This document shows positions 44,931 through 57,183 of a stretch of DNA of 64,000 nucleotides, one piece after another. The translations under genes were made by a program, and so were the position numbers. This DNA is from Hippopus hippopus (lineage: Eukaryota; Mollusca; Bivalvia; Cardiida; Cardiidae): assembly GCA_946811185.2 (NCBI GenBank), contig OX328101.1:27946122-28010121 (forward strand). The letters run 5' to 3'. The notes beneath the pieces are model-generated. The model had not been told where the DNA came from. It worked only from the letters and a program-made list of their open reading frames with translations, and made no database searches. Each line of letters begins with the position of its first letter. The first letter of the stretch is position 1.

Positions 44931-47311
44931 ATTAATCAATGTGGATCTAAAATTGGCCTGCAAGGGTAACCTTTATCTAACATTTCTGTCAGCCTCACCA
45001 AATGTAGCTCTTAAGTTTTTGAAAACATTTTTTGATCAACAGATTTTTCCTTTTTTTTTTTTTTCATTCTTACTAATGTCATTTTCTCCATTCCACAACA
45101 CCATAAATGATACAATGTGTTTTAACTTAGGTAAGTGTGGCTATATTATCCCATTTTGAAGGATGTTCAGAAAAAAAAATTGAAACAACTTATCCAAGTG
45201 CATGAGCTTTATTTAGCTACACTAAAAATCAAGGGTTTTCAAAAAAACTAGTAAATGTGGTTTTGGTCTGAGATTATGAATACATCAGACTGAAAATATT
45301 AACAGCTCACCCTAGGGTTTGTAAACACGTGAGCTTAAATAGGTACACTAAACATGATGACTATATTTTTCTTTTCCATAGCACTTAAAGCATTTCTAAA
45401 ATCATCACTATTCATCAGTATGCAAGACTATTTTGAAATATTGAAACTTCTGTACTCAGACATCAAGGTTTTGATTTTGAAAACAGCATTTTACAAATCT
45501 AGTCAGACTATAAGCAGAACAGTTTCTTAACTTTTATATAGTGGATATAATTATATAGACTGCAAAGAGTTCAAATCTAAAATTGTGTGCCTATAGAAAT
45601 GGAATTTTAATATGCTAGGCTGTCTGATCTTAATCTACTCTTGCTACATAACAAAAAACCTGTCCTTATCCTGAGGTATAAAGCATGTATTGCTTTGAAA
45701 GTAGTATGGGTTACTTTAAAAAAACAAAACAAAACAAAAAAACAGGAGTTCTCTATGAAAAATAGAAACAGTGGTATGTTGTATGCAATTTCTTACTGAA
45801 AAGTATATTGTCCTATCCATGACTCTAACTTCGGGAATTCCTTAAAGGGTTCCTCCTAATTACTACACAACTTGAAACTTTTAATTTCAAAATGAAATAC
45901 AAAATCAGATAGAAGCAATATCTAATTGTTCAGATACAATGGTTTCTTCTTTCTTTTGAAAAGAATGTTCTTGGTTTTATTCCTGAACTTAAAAATGTTA
46001 TGTAATAGCCTGACAAGTGAAAACTAAATGGTGTGTTCAGTACTTTCTAAGATTTAGGCCATGTGTAATTCATGAATATTGAATGTACCTTCCTTCTGTT
46101 ACTTAAATGATAATTTACCTTGTGTCATCATAAAGACACAAGTCAAGAAAATACTGATTTCACAAAAGAAAAGTAAGGTCAAACTCATACAGTGCCACAA
46201 AACATGAAATTGATTGTAACTACCTTCAAGAATAATTTGATATTGATTTCTGGTGGTTACATTAGTTTCAACACTGTTTCAATATTATAGTGACATCAAC
46301 TCATTTATTTGTCTATAGGCACTCCTTCAAAATCCTGGTACCTAGGTTAGGATAAAACCCAGGATAATCCATCCTACACCTTCATCAGTCAGCCACGGTC
46401 TCACAGTACCTCACTAAATAAATGAATGAGATTATGTAATATCACCGCTATTTCGGTGCAAATGTTAAAAAAAAAACATAGCCCTTGTAGATTCAAGCTC
46501 AGACCTCATATTCTGCGCAGTCTGCACTTAGATTATAATACACAGTTTCACTTAACTATAAAAATTGACTAATACTTAATAATTTTATGTTCATTTTATG
46601 AGTATCACATAAAACATAAAAGACCTACATGTAATATGCAAACTCAGACTTCACAATCTTGGGTCTGTTCAGTCAAAAAGATGCAGGTGTGAATAAGCAC
46701 AATGTAAAAAGTGGACTTCAGTCTCACATATATTGAAAGATACATTAAAGTATGATGGGATTTTGAAATTTTGTCTGATAATATATGTTTTATTCATTTA
46801 CATATAGATCTAGATTCCTTTTTGAAGTTTTGAGCTATGTCTTTGTGACTTTGGCAGTCATACATGTACTACATAATTGACCCATTGCAGGGACATGTGC
46901 AAAAAAAAAACCAAACAAAACTGATGTAGCATTATAAGATACTTGAAATTCAATATTAACACTGGTAAAAAGGATATTCATTACAGTCCAATGCAGTTTT
47001 GAGTGAATCCATTTTCATTGTCTAAAGAAAAGAATTCAAATCATCACTCATCACCTGGCAGAACGTAGTCAAGATTTTTTTTTTATTATTATTATTTTTA
47101 TGTGTAAATCTCCGCTCTGGGCACAACACAAGGTACCATAGCAGCCAGAATGCATCAAGATCACACTCAGTATGATAAGTTTCCTAGCAAAGTAAAAATT
47201 GACCTTAACCAAAATGAAACTTTCAAGTCGGTATTAAAAATCCAAATATTGCTATTTCAAAGTTACTTTTTGGGGTAAAAATACCTCCTTACCAGGCAGT
47301 ATAGATTGAGG

Positions 47312-47341
47312 GATCAGACTGCACGTTCTGTGCAACTGATC
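47312..47341. repeat. Hairpin of the GATCAGACTGCAC family
   Basis: GATCAGACTGCACGTTCTGT then GCAACTGATC; one arm has a small deletion. The following TTGATCTACAATGTCTGTAA and AGCAGCTTAAGGGTTAA match 33492-33545. Confidence 0.72.
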
Positions 47342-47731
47342 TTGATCTACAATGTCTGTAAAATTTCCCTGAGTAGTACTTAGCAGCTTAAGGGTTAAAG
47401 GAATTGGGCCCCTATATAAAACTTTAAAAACTATAGGCATACTTTCATTGTAAGGTTTAAATTACTTACTGTTTACATGAAGCGTAGTCTCTAATTTGGG
47501 TTGAGCAGCAGTTCATTACAAAAATTTACTTTATTAAATAAAGTGTAAATATTTTAAATTTGCTTTGTCCATGTACTTCAAGTTCCAAGCATCAAAAATA
47601 CATAAAAGAATTTAAATCTACATGTCCAAACAGTAAGACGTATAGATGCATTCCTGTGGACTCTTTATCATAAATTTATCTGCAAATTCTGTATTCTTAA
47701 TCTTAATTATTCTGTTCCATGAAACGTAACA

Positions 47732-49106
47732 CAAGAGGGCCATGATGGTCCTGAAGTCGCTCACCTGAGCCTTTTGACCAAACGTGATCCATTTTAAATC
47801 TCTTTTGAGATATAATGACAAACATTCTAACAAGCTTTCATAATTATTGGACTGAAAATCTGGCCTCTAGCTTGTACACAAGCTTTTTCTAGACTCATCC
47901 AAGATGTCATCAAGACAAACATCTTGACCAAATTTCATGTGTAATGAACTTAAATTGTGGTCTCTAGATTGTACACAATGTTTTTCTAAGATTTGACCTA
48001 GTGACCTAGGTTTTCACCCGACCTGACCCATTTTCAAACTTGTTTAAGATGTCAAAACAAATATTCTGACCAATTTTCATAAGTATTGGACTGAAAATGT
48101 GGCCTCCAAAGTATACACAAGTAATTTCAAAGATTTGACTAAGTGACCTAGTAATTGACCTGACATGACCCATTTTCAAACTCATCCACGATGTTATCAA
48201 GAAAATCATTCTGACCAACTTTCAAGAGTATTGGACTGAAAATGTGGCCTGTAGAACATACACAAGTTTTTTTTTTTAAAGATTGGTTCCAGTGACCTAG
48301 TTTTCGACCTGACATGACCCATTTTCAAACTCGTCAGAGATACCATCAAGACACAGATTCTGAACAATTTTCACGAGAAATGGACTGAAAATGTGGCATT
48401 TAGAGCGTACATAACGTTTTTCTAAAATTTGACTTAGTGACCTAGTTTTTTTACCAATATGACCCATTTCCAAACTCGTCTGAGATAATATCAAGGCAAA
48501 GACTCTGACCAACTTTCAGGAGTATTGAACATAAAATGTGGCCTCTAGAGCGTATACAAGGTTTTTCTAAGATTTGACCTAGTGACCTAGCTTCTGACCC
48601 GACATGACACATTTTTTAATTCGTAAGAGATATCATCAAGACAAAGATTCTGACTAACTTTCAAGAGTATTAGACAGAAAATGTGGCCTCTAGAGCGTAC
48701 ACAAGGTTTTTCTAAGATCTGACCTAGTGACCTAATTTTTGACTCGACATGACCTATTTTCGATTTTGTCCAACATATTATCAAGGCAAACATTCTGACC
48801 AAGTTTCATGAGTATCGGACTAAAAATGTGGCCTCTAGAGCGTACACAAGGCTTTTCTAAGATTTGACCTTGTGACCTAGTTTTTGACCCGACATAAACC
48901 ATCTTCGAACTCGTCCGAGATATCATCAAGGCAAACATTCTGACAAAGTTTCGTGAGTATCGGACTGAAAAAGTGGCCTCTAGAGCGTACACAAGGTGAA
49001 AGTTGACGACGGACGACGCACGACTGACGACGAACGACGCACGACGGACGCCGGACACAGCACGATCACAAAAGCTCACCTTGAGCACTTCGTGCTCAGG
49101 TGAGCT
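47732..49106 (-). repeat. Array element with 145-bp tandem units (array class 1), inverted copy
   Basis: In plus sense it starts CAAGAGGGCCATGATGGTCC and GCTCACCTGAGC, and ends CTTCGTGCTCAGGTGAGCT. The right-hand units are well kept: GCCTCTAGAGCGTA recurs at 48541, 48686, 48831 and 48976, exactly 145 bases apart. The unit also holds CATTCTGACCAA.TTTCATGAGTAT-like and GACCTAGTGACCTAG words. A CGACGGACGACGCACG-rich tract (49005-49060) precedes the right border. About nine units; non-coding. Confidence 0.88.
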
Positions 49107-52100
49107 AAAAATAAAATTGAAGCGTATTAGATGTACTTTTACACCTTGAAGACAACTGTAAGTCTTTCTTAGTCTCTGAGGCTTAAAGTCCACGGGATGT
49201 TAGACTAAGTTAGTGGATGTCTAGTTCACTGAAAAGGACAGGATTTCCCATAAAAAAATCCTCAGTGTAAATTCATGTCACGGGTTCGTACTTGACTGGG
49301 GCCGTTTGTAAACGAAGGATTTCTTCATGTTCATTCTATAAATGGAGAGAAATCTTGGAAGCTTTTCCAATGCAATCTTGTGTAAATCAAACGTCAAATA
49401 AATTTCTTTTGATAGACCACATCATCTCCATTTCTTTAAGCGTTTCACAGAAATGTTTCAAACAATTCGGAAATTCATCGATATACGAAGGGCGGTAACA
49501 AGGTGCCGAATCGACTTTATGGGTTATCGAAATGGTTTTAAATTATTTACGGTTAATTTCTAGCTAGCTATCTTAACAGTAAAAGATATTTGATATAATA
49601 CATAGTTTAAAATGTAATTTTAAAAAATTAGTGCTTAATCTCCTTGTTTATTTTGACAGTGGACGACACAAATTGTGAATGAATATTTCTTGAATGAAAA
49701 CGGGGGTCAGTCTGTGTAAACAATGTTCATACGCATATGGCAATTTTTAGTTTTAATGAAATTTCGATAAATAAATCATACCTAATTTGTGTGATTTGTT
49801 CAGAGTCAGAGCTAAGTATCATTTGTAGATCTGTGTTGTGCGGTCCATACATCAATCATGCAAAACTGAAAGTGAGCGCGCATGCGTCGCTACGCATGAT
49901 ATATTTGGTTCCGGTGAAAACGATCACAGTAAGCGGATTTGCTATACAAATCCGCTAAAAAGGCATATAATGACATGTGTAACTTATGCATGAAAATGGC
50001 ACCTAAATGAAAAACGAGCAAATGGCTGACCTAGATTGATTGATTTTTGGTTTATTCATCGTCGCCAACGGTTATCGATATGGGCGTTTGGGGATAGTGC
50101 CATCCTAAATAACACCTAGCCAACGTTTTACTAGGGTTGTTACGAATAAAACTTTTTTCTTAAGTTTTTGCGTTACTCCAAAGAAAATGCGTATGTGCGT
50201 TTTACTAAAATGTTCGTAACTGATTAGAGCCTAAGTTTTTGCGTAACTTTACGGACAAAAAAAAAAACTGCTGTAACTTTTGCGTAAGTGTTGTCGATAT
50301 CAGAAGGTTCGGACGAGTTAGAACAATTAAGCGAGAAACAATTGAAATAAAAATACGGCTGGCGAGGTACAGAATTCCGTTGAAAAAATCGTTTTGGATG
50401 ACATTTAACTCTAAATATGGCGTTTTGTACATCTTCTGAACACTATTTTCTCACTGTTGCGTAATTTTGACTGCGCACATTTGCAGGTGTTTCATCAGTT
50501 ATAGGCTAGAGCCAAGCAATGCTTTGCGAAAGAAAATTTCACGTTAACGATGATTCCAATGAGGATCGAACCAAGAAACTCTCAATAAAAAAGAATCCAA
50601 AAATACATAAGTACCGAGCCTTGGACGACGCTTTCAATGTTGCTGGTCAACAATTAGTTTATGATTTCATAAGATAAAAAAAATGATATTTTTTATGGTA
50701 CATCTATAACCTATTCCTTTATATCACGAATAAGACAAGACTACGTTAGCCTTGGCTTAAAAGAAAAGACTTGCGATACAGACGGTCATTCGTAATTGTC
50801 TTCATGTATTAACAGACATTTTGCTAGAAGTATATAGAATATATTTAGATTGATTGATTGAACGTTTTTTTACAACCCCGCAACATCATTTCAGTCATAT
50901 CATATGCCCGAGTAGGTCCTGGGTTTCACCAGTACTTGGTTAGGACCCTGCAATGTCTTGCCCAACGACACTCCCTCGAAAGACCCAGTGCTTCGAGTAA
51001 GGATCGAAATCGGAACTTTCAGGCTACTAGCTCTACACTCAATCACCAAGTCACGTAGGAACCCGAACATATTTGGAGAAGTACTCTATAAATTAACGCT
51101 TACATTCTAATCCATTTATTTGACCGGATAGAAAAATTTTCGGGAAGAGTAGAAAATGCTGGCAATCACCTACTTTTCCCACAATGTTTACAAAAGGCCT
51201 CTTACTCAGGGTTGTCAAAACTCGGGGTTGTGTGATGCAGGGATAAAGACAGGTTGTCTGTTTGAAATTGGTCGTTGGCCCTAAAACAAAATACAAATCT
51301 GTAATTGATGTTTCAGTTTTCATACTGATCTTCAATGCTAGATCGTATCCTTTATTTTCATATCTGTGTCGTATTTGGGGTTGTTTTAAGTCACCTGTGT
51401 TTCTAATCATTCTAACATTGCTGTCACATTAGCAACAGTATTTACTATCTTGAACAAAATTCATGAATTGTCACTACGTAAAAGAGCGAAGAATCTCCAA
51501 ATGAAAAGTGAAGGAAGAGGATTGCAGCAGGAAAAGGGACTTTCTTTGCAGTATTTCCATACATGCATCTATATGCATTACTGAAATAAAGATAATTCAA
51601 TTCCATTCTCAAGTCATATCATGCACTGTGTATTCAGCTTTAGGTATAATTCCCTTCTTAGCGACGCCAGCGAAAACATCAGAGTCTCAAATTTATACCT
51701 CCAATTGAAGGGTTACCACAATTAATACGAAAATTCTTACGCAAGCTATGTAAACCGCGCGTCAGAATTTCGTAACATTTTTATACGTGAATATGGAGGA
51801 GAATATCCGCCAAGATTCTATGGGTCTAGACGACATTCTTGTTTTAGAACATAAGGTGTATATTTGTCTTCTTCTTATATCTTCATGCGTATAACATTTC
51901 ACGTCATTATTACTAGTGCATTCTGTTTGGTGCTAATTCCACGTTTCCATCTTTCTATTGGCTGTGTATCATTATTATAACTTGATGTTTACTATTGTGT
52001 TTGGGTCATTTTTAAAAAAAGAGTTATACTTTCCAGTCCAGGACGTTTTTCTATCTCCATTCTACAATTAAGCGTGTTAAACTTGCTAAAATGAAGCGCG

Positions 52101-52727
52101 ATACTAGAACTTGGTTAGATAATAAATTATATTCGGTTGCTTTCTTGGTGTTTGCTTGAAACAAATATTAAAACATGCTGCCATTATCGCGATATGTTTG
52201 TCCGGTACTGACCCAACACATTTTTGATTCAGAAATAGAATGGTTTATGCCACAGTGTTGAGTAAAAGGAGCTGTATATATAAAGATTACACATTGGGGA
52301 ACATGTTCGAGGTATGTATAGGTAAACCAACTATCATCTGTTCAAATTATATCAAAGTTAACATCTGTACCCAAGTTTGCTGTCAGTGCAATTACTTTTC
52401 CATAAAATGGGCATTTAGAGTTATGGCCCTTTACTTTGAAGCTCTTCAGATTTAAATTGGAAACTCCTACTTCCTGTCTCCATGTTGAAACCAAGTTTGA
52501 TCCCTCTAAAAGTATACTAAAAAAGTTTTCAAAACATTTAGATACAGACACCTCTATGTGTAAGTAAGGTATGTCAACTGTTGTTATCAATATCGAACAA
52601 GAAATATATGAATGCTGCTATTGATTTTTTTCTGTGTTTGTTTTATCTGTGGTAAATATATGTTAAAGTTTAAGCACTGGTGCCATACACTCATGTGTAT
52701 TGAATAAACAGCTGATGAAACTTGATT
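49107..52727. other. No gene seen
   Basis: It contains a truncated SINE A tail (50045-50120, TTTATTCATCGTCGCCAACG), a degenerate repeat built on TTTTGCGTAAC (50160-50290), a SINE on the minus strand (50858-51060; GATCGAAATCGGAAC is B-box-like), a hairpin-family 1 copy (51120-51240) and a small stem AGCGGATTT..AAATCCGCT (49932-49956). A short open stretch from an ATG at 51793 ends at a GT and is discussed in the findings. Confidence 0.5.
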
Positions 52728-53213
52728 TGTCAAGGCAGTTACTGTCAATACAATTAGCCATAGAATGGTAATACCATTGACACATTTGGTAACTGCTTTG
52801 ACAAATACAGTTATTTCATTGACATGCTAGGTAACTAGGTAACAGATGCATTTTGATCTCCGTCCAAGATTTGAAATGTAAATGATAAACTGCATTTAGA
52901 CATTCAAGTTTCACAAAGTTTACCATTTCTTAATGTTTCATGTATCATGTATTGAAAATATGACGGAATTCTTAATTTGTAACTGTGTTAACAGCCTAAG
53001 TAACACCTTTGACTCTGCAGTAACGGCACTTCTAATTTACAGTACATTCCTTTACAAAATGATCTATTATGGTCATCTAGTTTTCAGTATGCTCAAACAT
53101 ATTGATAAGTTAAATATATAACACACTAATGTGTTGGAAAGTGTTATTTCCCCAAAATTTCTACTATTTATATGGAAAGTAACTGCATTGACAATTTCAG
53201 TAACTGCACTGAC
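52728..53213. promoter_or_regulatory. Left cluster of the GTAACTGCATTGAC motif
   Basis: Copies: TGTCAAGGCAGTTAC (52728-52742, reverse sense), GTAACTGCTTTGAC (52789-52802), GTAACTGCATTGAC (53179-53192) and GTAACTGCACTGAC (53200-53213). The last two are 21 bases apart. The mirror-image pair, with the same 21-base spacing, stands at 57541-57575 on the other side of the transposase-like gene. I infer subterminal repeats of a mobile element. Confidence 0.55.
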
Positions 53214-53246
53214 GTGAACCTATTTTATCTTAACCTCTTATCCCAA

Positions 53247-53251
53247 ACAGG

Positions 53252-53284
<33 letters not shown>
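53247..53284. repeat. Poly-T tract of about 38 bases
   Basis: An uninterrupted T run lies 30 bases after the left motif pair, followed by a hairpin-family 1 copy (about 53326-53405, TTTTGAAAACATCTTGGGAA..CTACAGTGTTTTCT). Confidence 0.9.
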
Positions 53285-53285
<1 letters not shown>

Positions 53286-55343
53286 ATTCTCCACACAAAG
53301 TTTAGAAGCTGTAGCAGTATTGCTGTGAATGCTTTTGAAAACATCTTGGGAAAAGGAAAACTTCCTTGTAACTAGCAATTTCTTCTTTTCTCTACAGTGT
53401 TTTCTGAACTTAATACAGAATCTGGACATTTGTTGTACATTGTCTGTTTTTTATTTCAGATGGCTCTCAGTGCAGCAGAAAAGCAAAAGAGGTGCAGGGA
53501 AAGGCGGGACAAAGATCCTGAAAGAAGAGCATCATATCTACAAAAGCAAAAGGAAAGGCATCAGAAAGATAAGGAAAAGGGAAAATGTAAATCTGTGAGT
53601 GACATGACACCCAGAGAAAAAAAGAAACAGAGGCGATACTGGAGAGAAAAACAAAAACATTCAAGACAAAAACGTAAAGCTGAAGCTGCTGTAGTTAATT
53701 TTACGCCACCAAATTCACCTGAACAAAGTATACAGCCTCGGCCCTCACGACAATCTATCCAGGCCACGAAACAAAGAGTACAAGAAAAATCAAAATTTAA
53801 CAGAGAAAGAAAATTGTTACTATCAAATTTGAAACACGCAGAGAGGAGTGCAGAGATGTAAAAAGGTGGGAAAGACTGAAAGGGTCGCATCAACATAATA
53901 CTCCTGAAACGCCAAGAGCCAAAACCAAAAAACTTTTGCAATGCTATTCTGCAAATGTGTTAAAAAAAACCATAGATTTCCACCATGTCCTTCTTGCCAA
54001 ACTAAGAGAGAACTGCAAAAGGAGATCAAAGAAAAGAATAGCAGATGGCTTAATTACTGGGAGTATTATGAAAAAATACAGACTATCTAAGTGTGCAAGA
54101 AAAGAAACAGTTACGTACAAAAAAAAGTACTACATCATATAAAATAGGTTCCCTTATGTACAAAACTGCGCATAAAAGTAAGAAATTTCTTTAAACGTGA
54201 TGACATATCCATAATTACTACAGGCAAGAAACAAACAATTACCAACAGGAAAATCAAAAAACAAAAACGACTTTTGAATGACACTATATAGAATATTTAC
54301 AAGAAATATATTGTTGAAACAAATAACAAAATAAGTTTCACCATATTTTGGAGGCTTAAACCATTTTGTATAAAAAGTCCAAGTCAAAGAGATAGAGAAA
54401 CCTGTGTTTGCAAAACTTGTGTCAATATCAACATAGTCTTGCTACAGCAAAAGTAACTGAAACTTCAAACACGACAGAGATTATACAACTGGTAGTCTGT
54501 TCCACAGAAAACCAGCGCTGCATGTATGGACTCTGTCAAGTGTGTAAAGAGACTGAGATTTTATTTCAAGAACATGAAGAAAGTCAGTCAATCAAATGGC
54601 ATGAATGGAAAACTATAAAAGAAGAAAGAACCATAAAGAGGGGCAAAGAGTCAAAGGTCAAAGAAGTTTCAGTAACAAAGAAAGAGACAAAACATGGGCC
54701 CATCAGAGAACTGAAAGATAAATTTCAACATGCATTGAAAAAGTACAAGGAACACCAATTTAATATTCATAACCAACAAAATTACTACAGACAGGTCAAG
54801 TGTAACCTTAAAGATCATGAATGCTTCATTCACATTGATTTCTTGGAAAACTATGTTGGAAAATAAGGAAAAGAAAAAGGTAGTATGCATTGTGGGGCCT
54901 CACAAATACAGATCACACTTCATACTGGTTTCTATCAAGCAAGAAATTAGTCAAACCATGTTTCACTTGCCACAGTGTCTGACAGCCTGAGACATGGTCC
55001 TGCAGCAATCTGGGCGTTTATAACTACAGTCCTTAAAGAAATAAAGATGAGACACCCAGAAGTTGATTATGCACACTTCTACAGTGATGGGCCTAGTACC
55101 CAATACCGCCAGAAAAACAATTTCTATTTGCTTAGCACAGAAATATATTCTTTCGAGTTCAAGGGTGCGTCATGGAATTTCAATGAAGCCGGCCATGGAA
55201 AAGGGATACCGGATGTAATAGGGGGAACATTAAAGAGAGCAGCAGATAGGAGGGTTCTATATGGAGCAGACATTACCAATTCTAAAGACCTAGAAACAAG
55301 CAGAACGCAGATTTCCTCATATCAAATAGGAATATTGCACTGA

Positions 55344-55760
55344 ATATTGAATATTATCTTAAGGGTGATATTTTAAGAAAAGTTATCCAGGAAGCTGAAC
55401 ATGATACGAGTTTGAAGAAAATTTTTGCCATGTTTTCTACCAATTTCATACCGGGTATAGCTTTGACTGATGATATTATCAGGACTATTCTAGAAAATGA
55501 AATAAAATCAATCAGTAAACCAAAGTCATTCATGGGTATCTGGCAAATCTTTGGTCTTGCCACAGTTTTGCAAATGCCAATATTTGCAATTTATCCAAAT
55601 TCAGGGAAAGCGTTTTACAGAAAATACGTTCATCGCCTTATTTTACCTTCTGCATCATTAACAGATTGCAGAGCAGCAATTTTGTGGACAAGCACAGGAG
55701 ATGACATGTCACCCATGAATTAGACACCAAATCACTTTGTATCGGTTTTACCAACTGAAC
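55344..55760 (+). pseudogene. OTU-protease-like C-terminal half inside the transposase-like gene
   Basis: The frame gives LKKIFAMFSTNFIPGIALTD, KSFMGIWQIFGLATVLQMPI, FAIYPNSGKAFYRKYVHRLI, AAILWTSTGDDM, a stop, then TPNHFVSVLP. The W..F.LA.VL..PI..YP and PNHFV steps resemble the second half of an OTU cysteine protease with its catalytic His. The Asp/Cys half (DGxC) expected upstream is not present; the previous frame stops at 55341. An internal deletion would explain this. The assignment to OTU is moderate. Confidence 0.4.
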
Positions 55761-56134
55761 AAACTATACAAACTATTCATACCGACTCAGTAAACAATGA
55801 TGAGCAAGTGACGATTGAAGTCATATTCAAAGATGATGAGAGACAAGAGAATCAGGATGAAGTTTTAGAAGAGCATATTGGGTTAGATGAAGATAGTCAG
55901 ATAAACATGGTACACTGATCTATAAAGAAGTAAGACAAGAGGAACAATTCACTGGTGAGACAGCGGGGAAAGACAAAGCTGCAGAGAGAAAGAACAGATA
56001 GAAAAAAGATGTAGGTGATCAGAGTGTAATAGATAGTGATGAGAATATAGAACGAGAAACGAAAAACTAAGATTGAAAGGAAAGACGAAACTGTAGAGGA
56101 AACAAACAAGGAAACAGTATACGAAAATGATAAA

Positions 56135-56566
56135 ATGAGCAATTACGATGTACAACCAGACAAAGAGAATGATCACATCAGCTGTGCAAATGACCAAAAT
56201 GAGAGTGAAACTGAGAATAAAGAACATGAAAAGATTGACAGTGAAATAACATGGATAGAAATCAAAGACAAAGAAATTACTCTTAAAGATTATCTTGGAA
56301 AGCATGTAATCGTATCAAATGATGGTGTACCATATCCAGGTGTTGTGAAAGATTTGTCAGAAGTGATGTTTATGATGAGTGCATGAAAAGAGGGAAAAAG
56401 ACTAACACATTTTATTGGCCAAAGAGAAACAAAGATATGTGTTGGTATAAGTTTAAAAACAGTTTGGCATTCGTATCTTAAGAAAAGGTCCAATTCGTAC
56501 TTTGAAATAGAACCTTTAGTTTGGGAGAAGGCTATTCGCAAATTAGAAGTACTTTGTAAAATTTAA
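56135..56566 (+). pseudogene. C-terminal acidic linker and PYPG/WYxF module of the same gene
   Basis: DKENDHISCANDQNESETEN is an acidic linker, followed by DYLGKHVIVSNDGVPYPGVV. After a frame change come YDECMKRGKKTNTFYWPKRN and CWYKFKNS. This is the usual closing module of the family (a small beta-barrel-like domain, inference). Confidence 0.5.
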
Positions 56567-56639
56567 CCCGTTGCCTTATATGACATCTTGGCCATGGCCT
56601 GTGAAAGCATCTATGGAGGAAAAGATTGAAATCAGGTAA

Positions 56640-57070
56640 CATGAATGTATGCAATAAAGACAAAAGAGAAAACATTAGGGAAAAAACAGAAATTGCCTTG
56701 TTACAAGCAATTTTTTCCACAATGTTTTCAAAGGTAGGTGACTGTAGACCCGTCAAGAGTCGTTTGTTTGTAAGTATGAGGGAAAGGGTTAGATTAAGGA
56801 ATCATTCTGATATATGTATTTCATGAAGTTAGACGTTTTACTTGAGCTTTCTTATACAACCTTACATTAACCTATAAACGCTTTACCAGATGGGAAATGC
56901 TTGGTCTCATCTAAATTGGAAGCAGTAGGAGATGACTGTTTAAAAGTGACTTAAATGAAAGGATTCATCTATAGAAGGTTAGAAAATCTTGTTGGAAAGG
57001 AAAATAATGCTGGTTATGAGTATAGTCTCCTCTTTGCTCAACGTTTTATAAAGCCTTATACATCAGGGCT
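56640..57070. repeat. Two hairpin-family 1 copies downstream of the transposase-like gene
   Basis: The first, about 56665-56740, carries GAGAAAACATTAGGGAAAAA, TTGCCTTGTTACAAGCAATT and CCACAATGTTTTCAAAGG. The second, about 56975-57070, carries GGTTAGAAAATCTTGTTGGA, GGAAAATAATGCTGGTTATG and CTCAACGTTTTATAAAGCC. Confidence 0.55.
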
Positions 57071-57183
57071 GTAAAAAAAAATAGGGCTTATCTGCTTGAA
57101 AATAAATACTGATTTCTTGAAGACATGAGTAATATTTTTGATCTAGATGTTTGACAGCTAATTTTTAATTGGTGTACGGTTAT

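Larger units (their letters stand above)
41425..47731. other. No exon recognised downstream of TEP-like exon 10
   Basis: I searched for MG5-MG6 and bait-type coding sequence and saw none. Contents: a foldback arm related to 18335-18385 (about 42080-42170), a GCGT-rich tract (42205-42236), a T-run (42466-42489), hairpin-family 1 remnants (43861-43985, 44405-44480), SINEs (44131-44210, 44708-44930), and a near-inverted word pair CTCATTTATTT / AAATAAATGAATGAG at 46299-46431. Open frames are short and AT-rich. Confidence 0.55.
53461..56566 (+). pseudogene. Degenerate multi-domain transposase-like gene (SDGPxxQY / GHGKGxxD family)
   Basis: This belongs to a family I recognise as widespread and uncharacterised in molluscs, cnidarians and fish; I do not know an accepted name. 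Seen in order, in shifting frames: a basic N-terminus 53461-53861 (AEKQKRCRERRDKDPERRAS); DVKRWERLKG (53855-); DFHHVLLAKLRENCKRRSKK, KKYRLSKCARK (to 54142); NFFKRDDISIITTGKKQT (about 54186); RETCVCKTC (about 54396); HIDFLENY (54831-54854); GASQIQITLHTG; DSLRHGPAAIWAF; FYSDGPSTQYRQKNNF (about 55078); NFNEAGHGKGIPD (55179-55217); LKRAAD; an OTU-like end; and a C-terminal PYPG/WP/WY module. The three acidic sites HID, SDG and EAGHGKGxxD could be a DDE/D (RNase H fold) centre (inference). Many stops and shifts make it dead. It appears intronless after 53461, although a good acceptor (TTTTTTATTTCAG) directly precedes its ATG. Confidence 0.72.

Noticed and set aside
47732..49106. CRISPR-like array
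   Set aside because: The 145-bp units are direct tandem repeats without unique spacers, in a eukaryotic setting.
48006..49193. Row of similar 71-codon minus-strand frames at 48006, 48297 and 48587 that look like a small gene family
   Set aside because: They are spaced by two 145-bp units and are simply the tandem array read in one frame; the same applies to 14131-14346 in the sister array.
55897..56305. Minus-strand hydrophobic frames of 81 and 118 codons resembling membrane proteins
   Set aside because: They are the complement of the acidic, Glu/Asp/Lys-rich linker of the transposase-like gene, which always reads as hydrophobic on the other strand.
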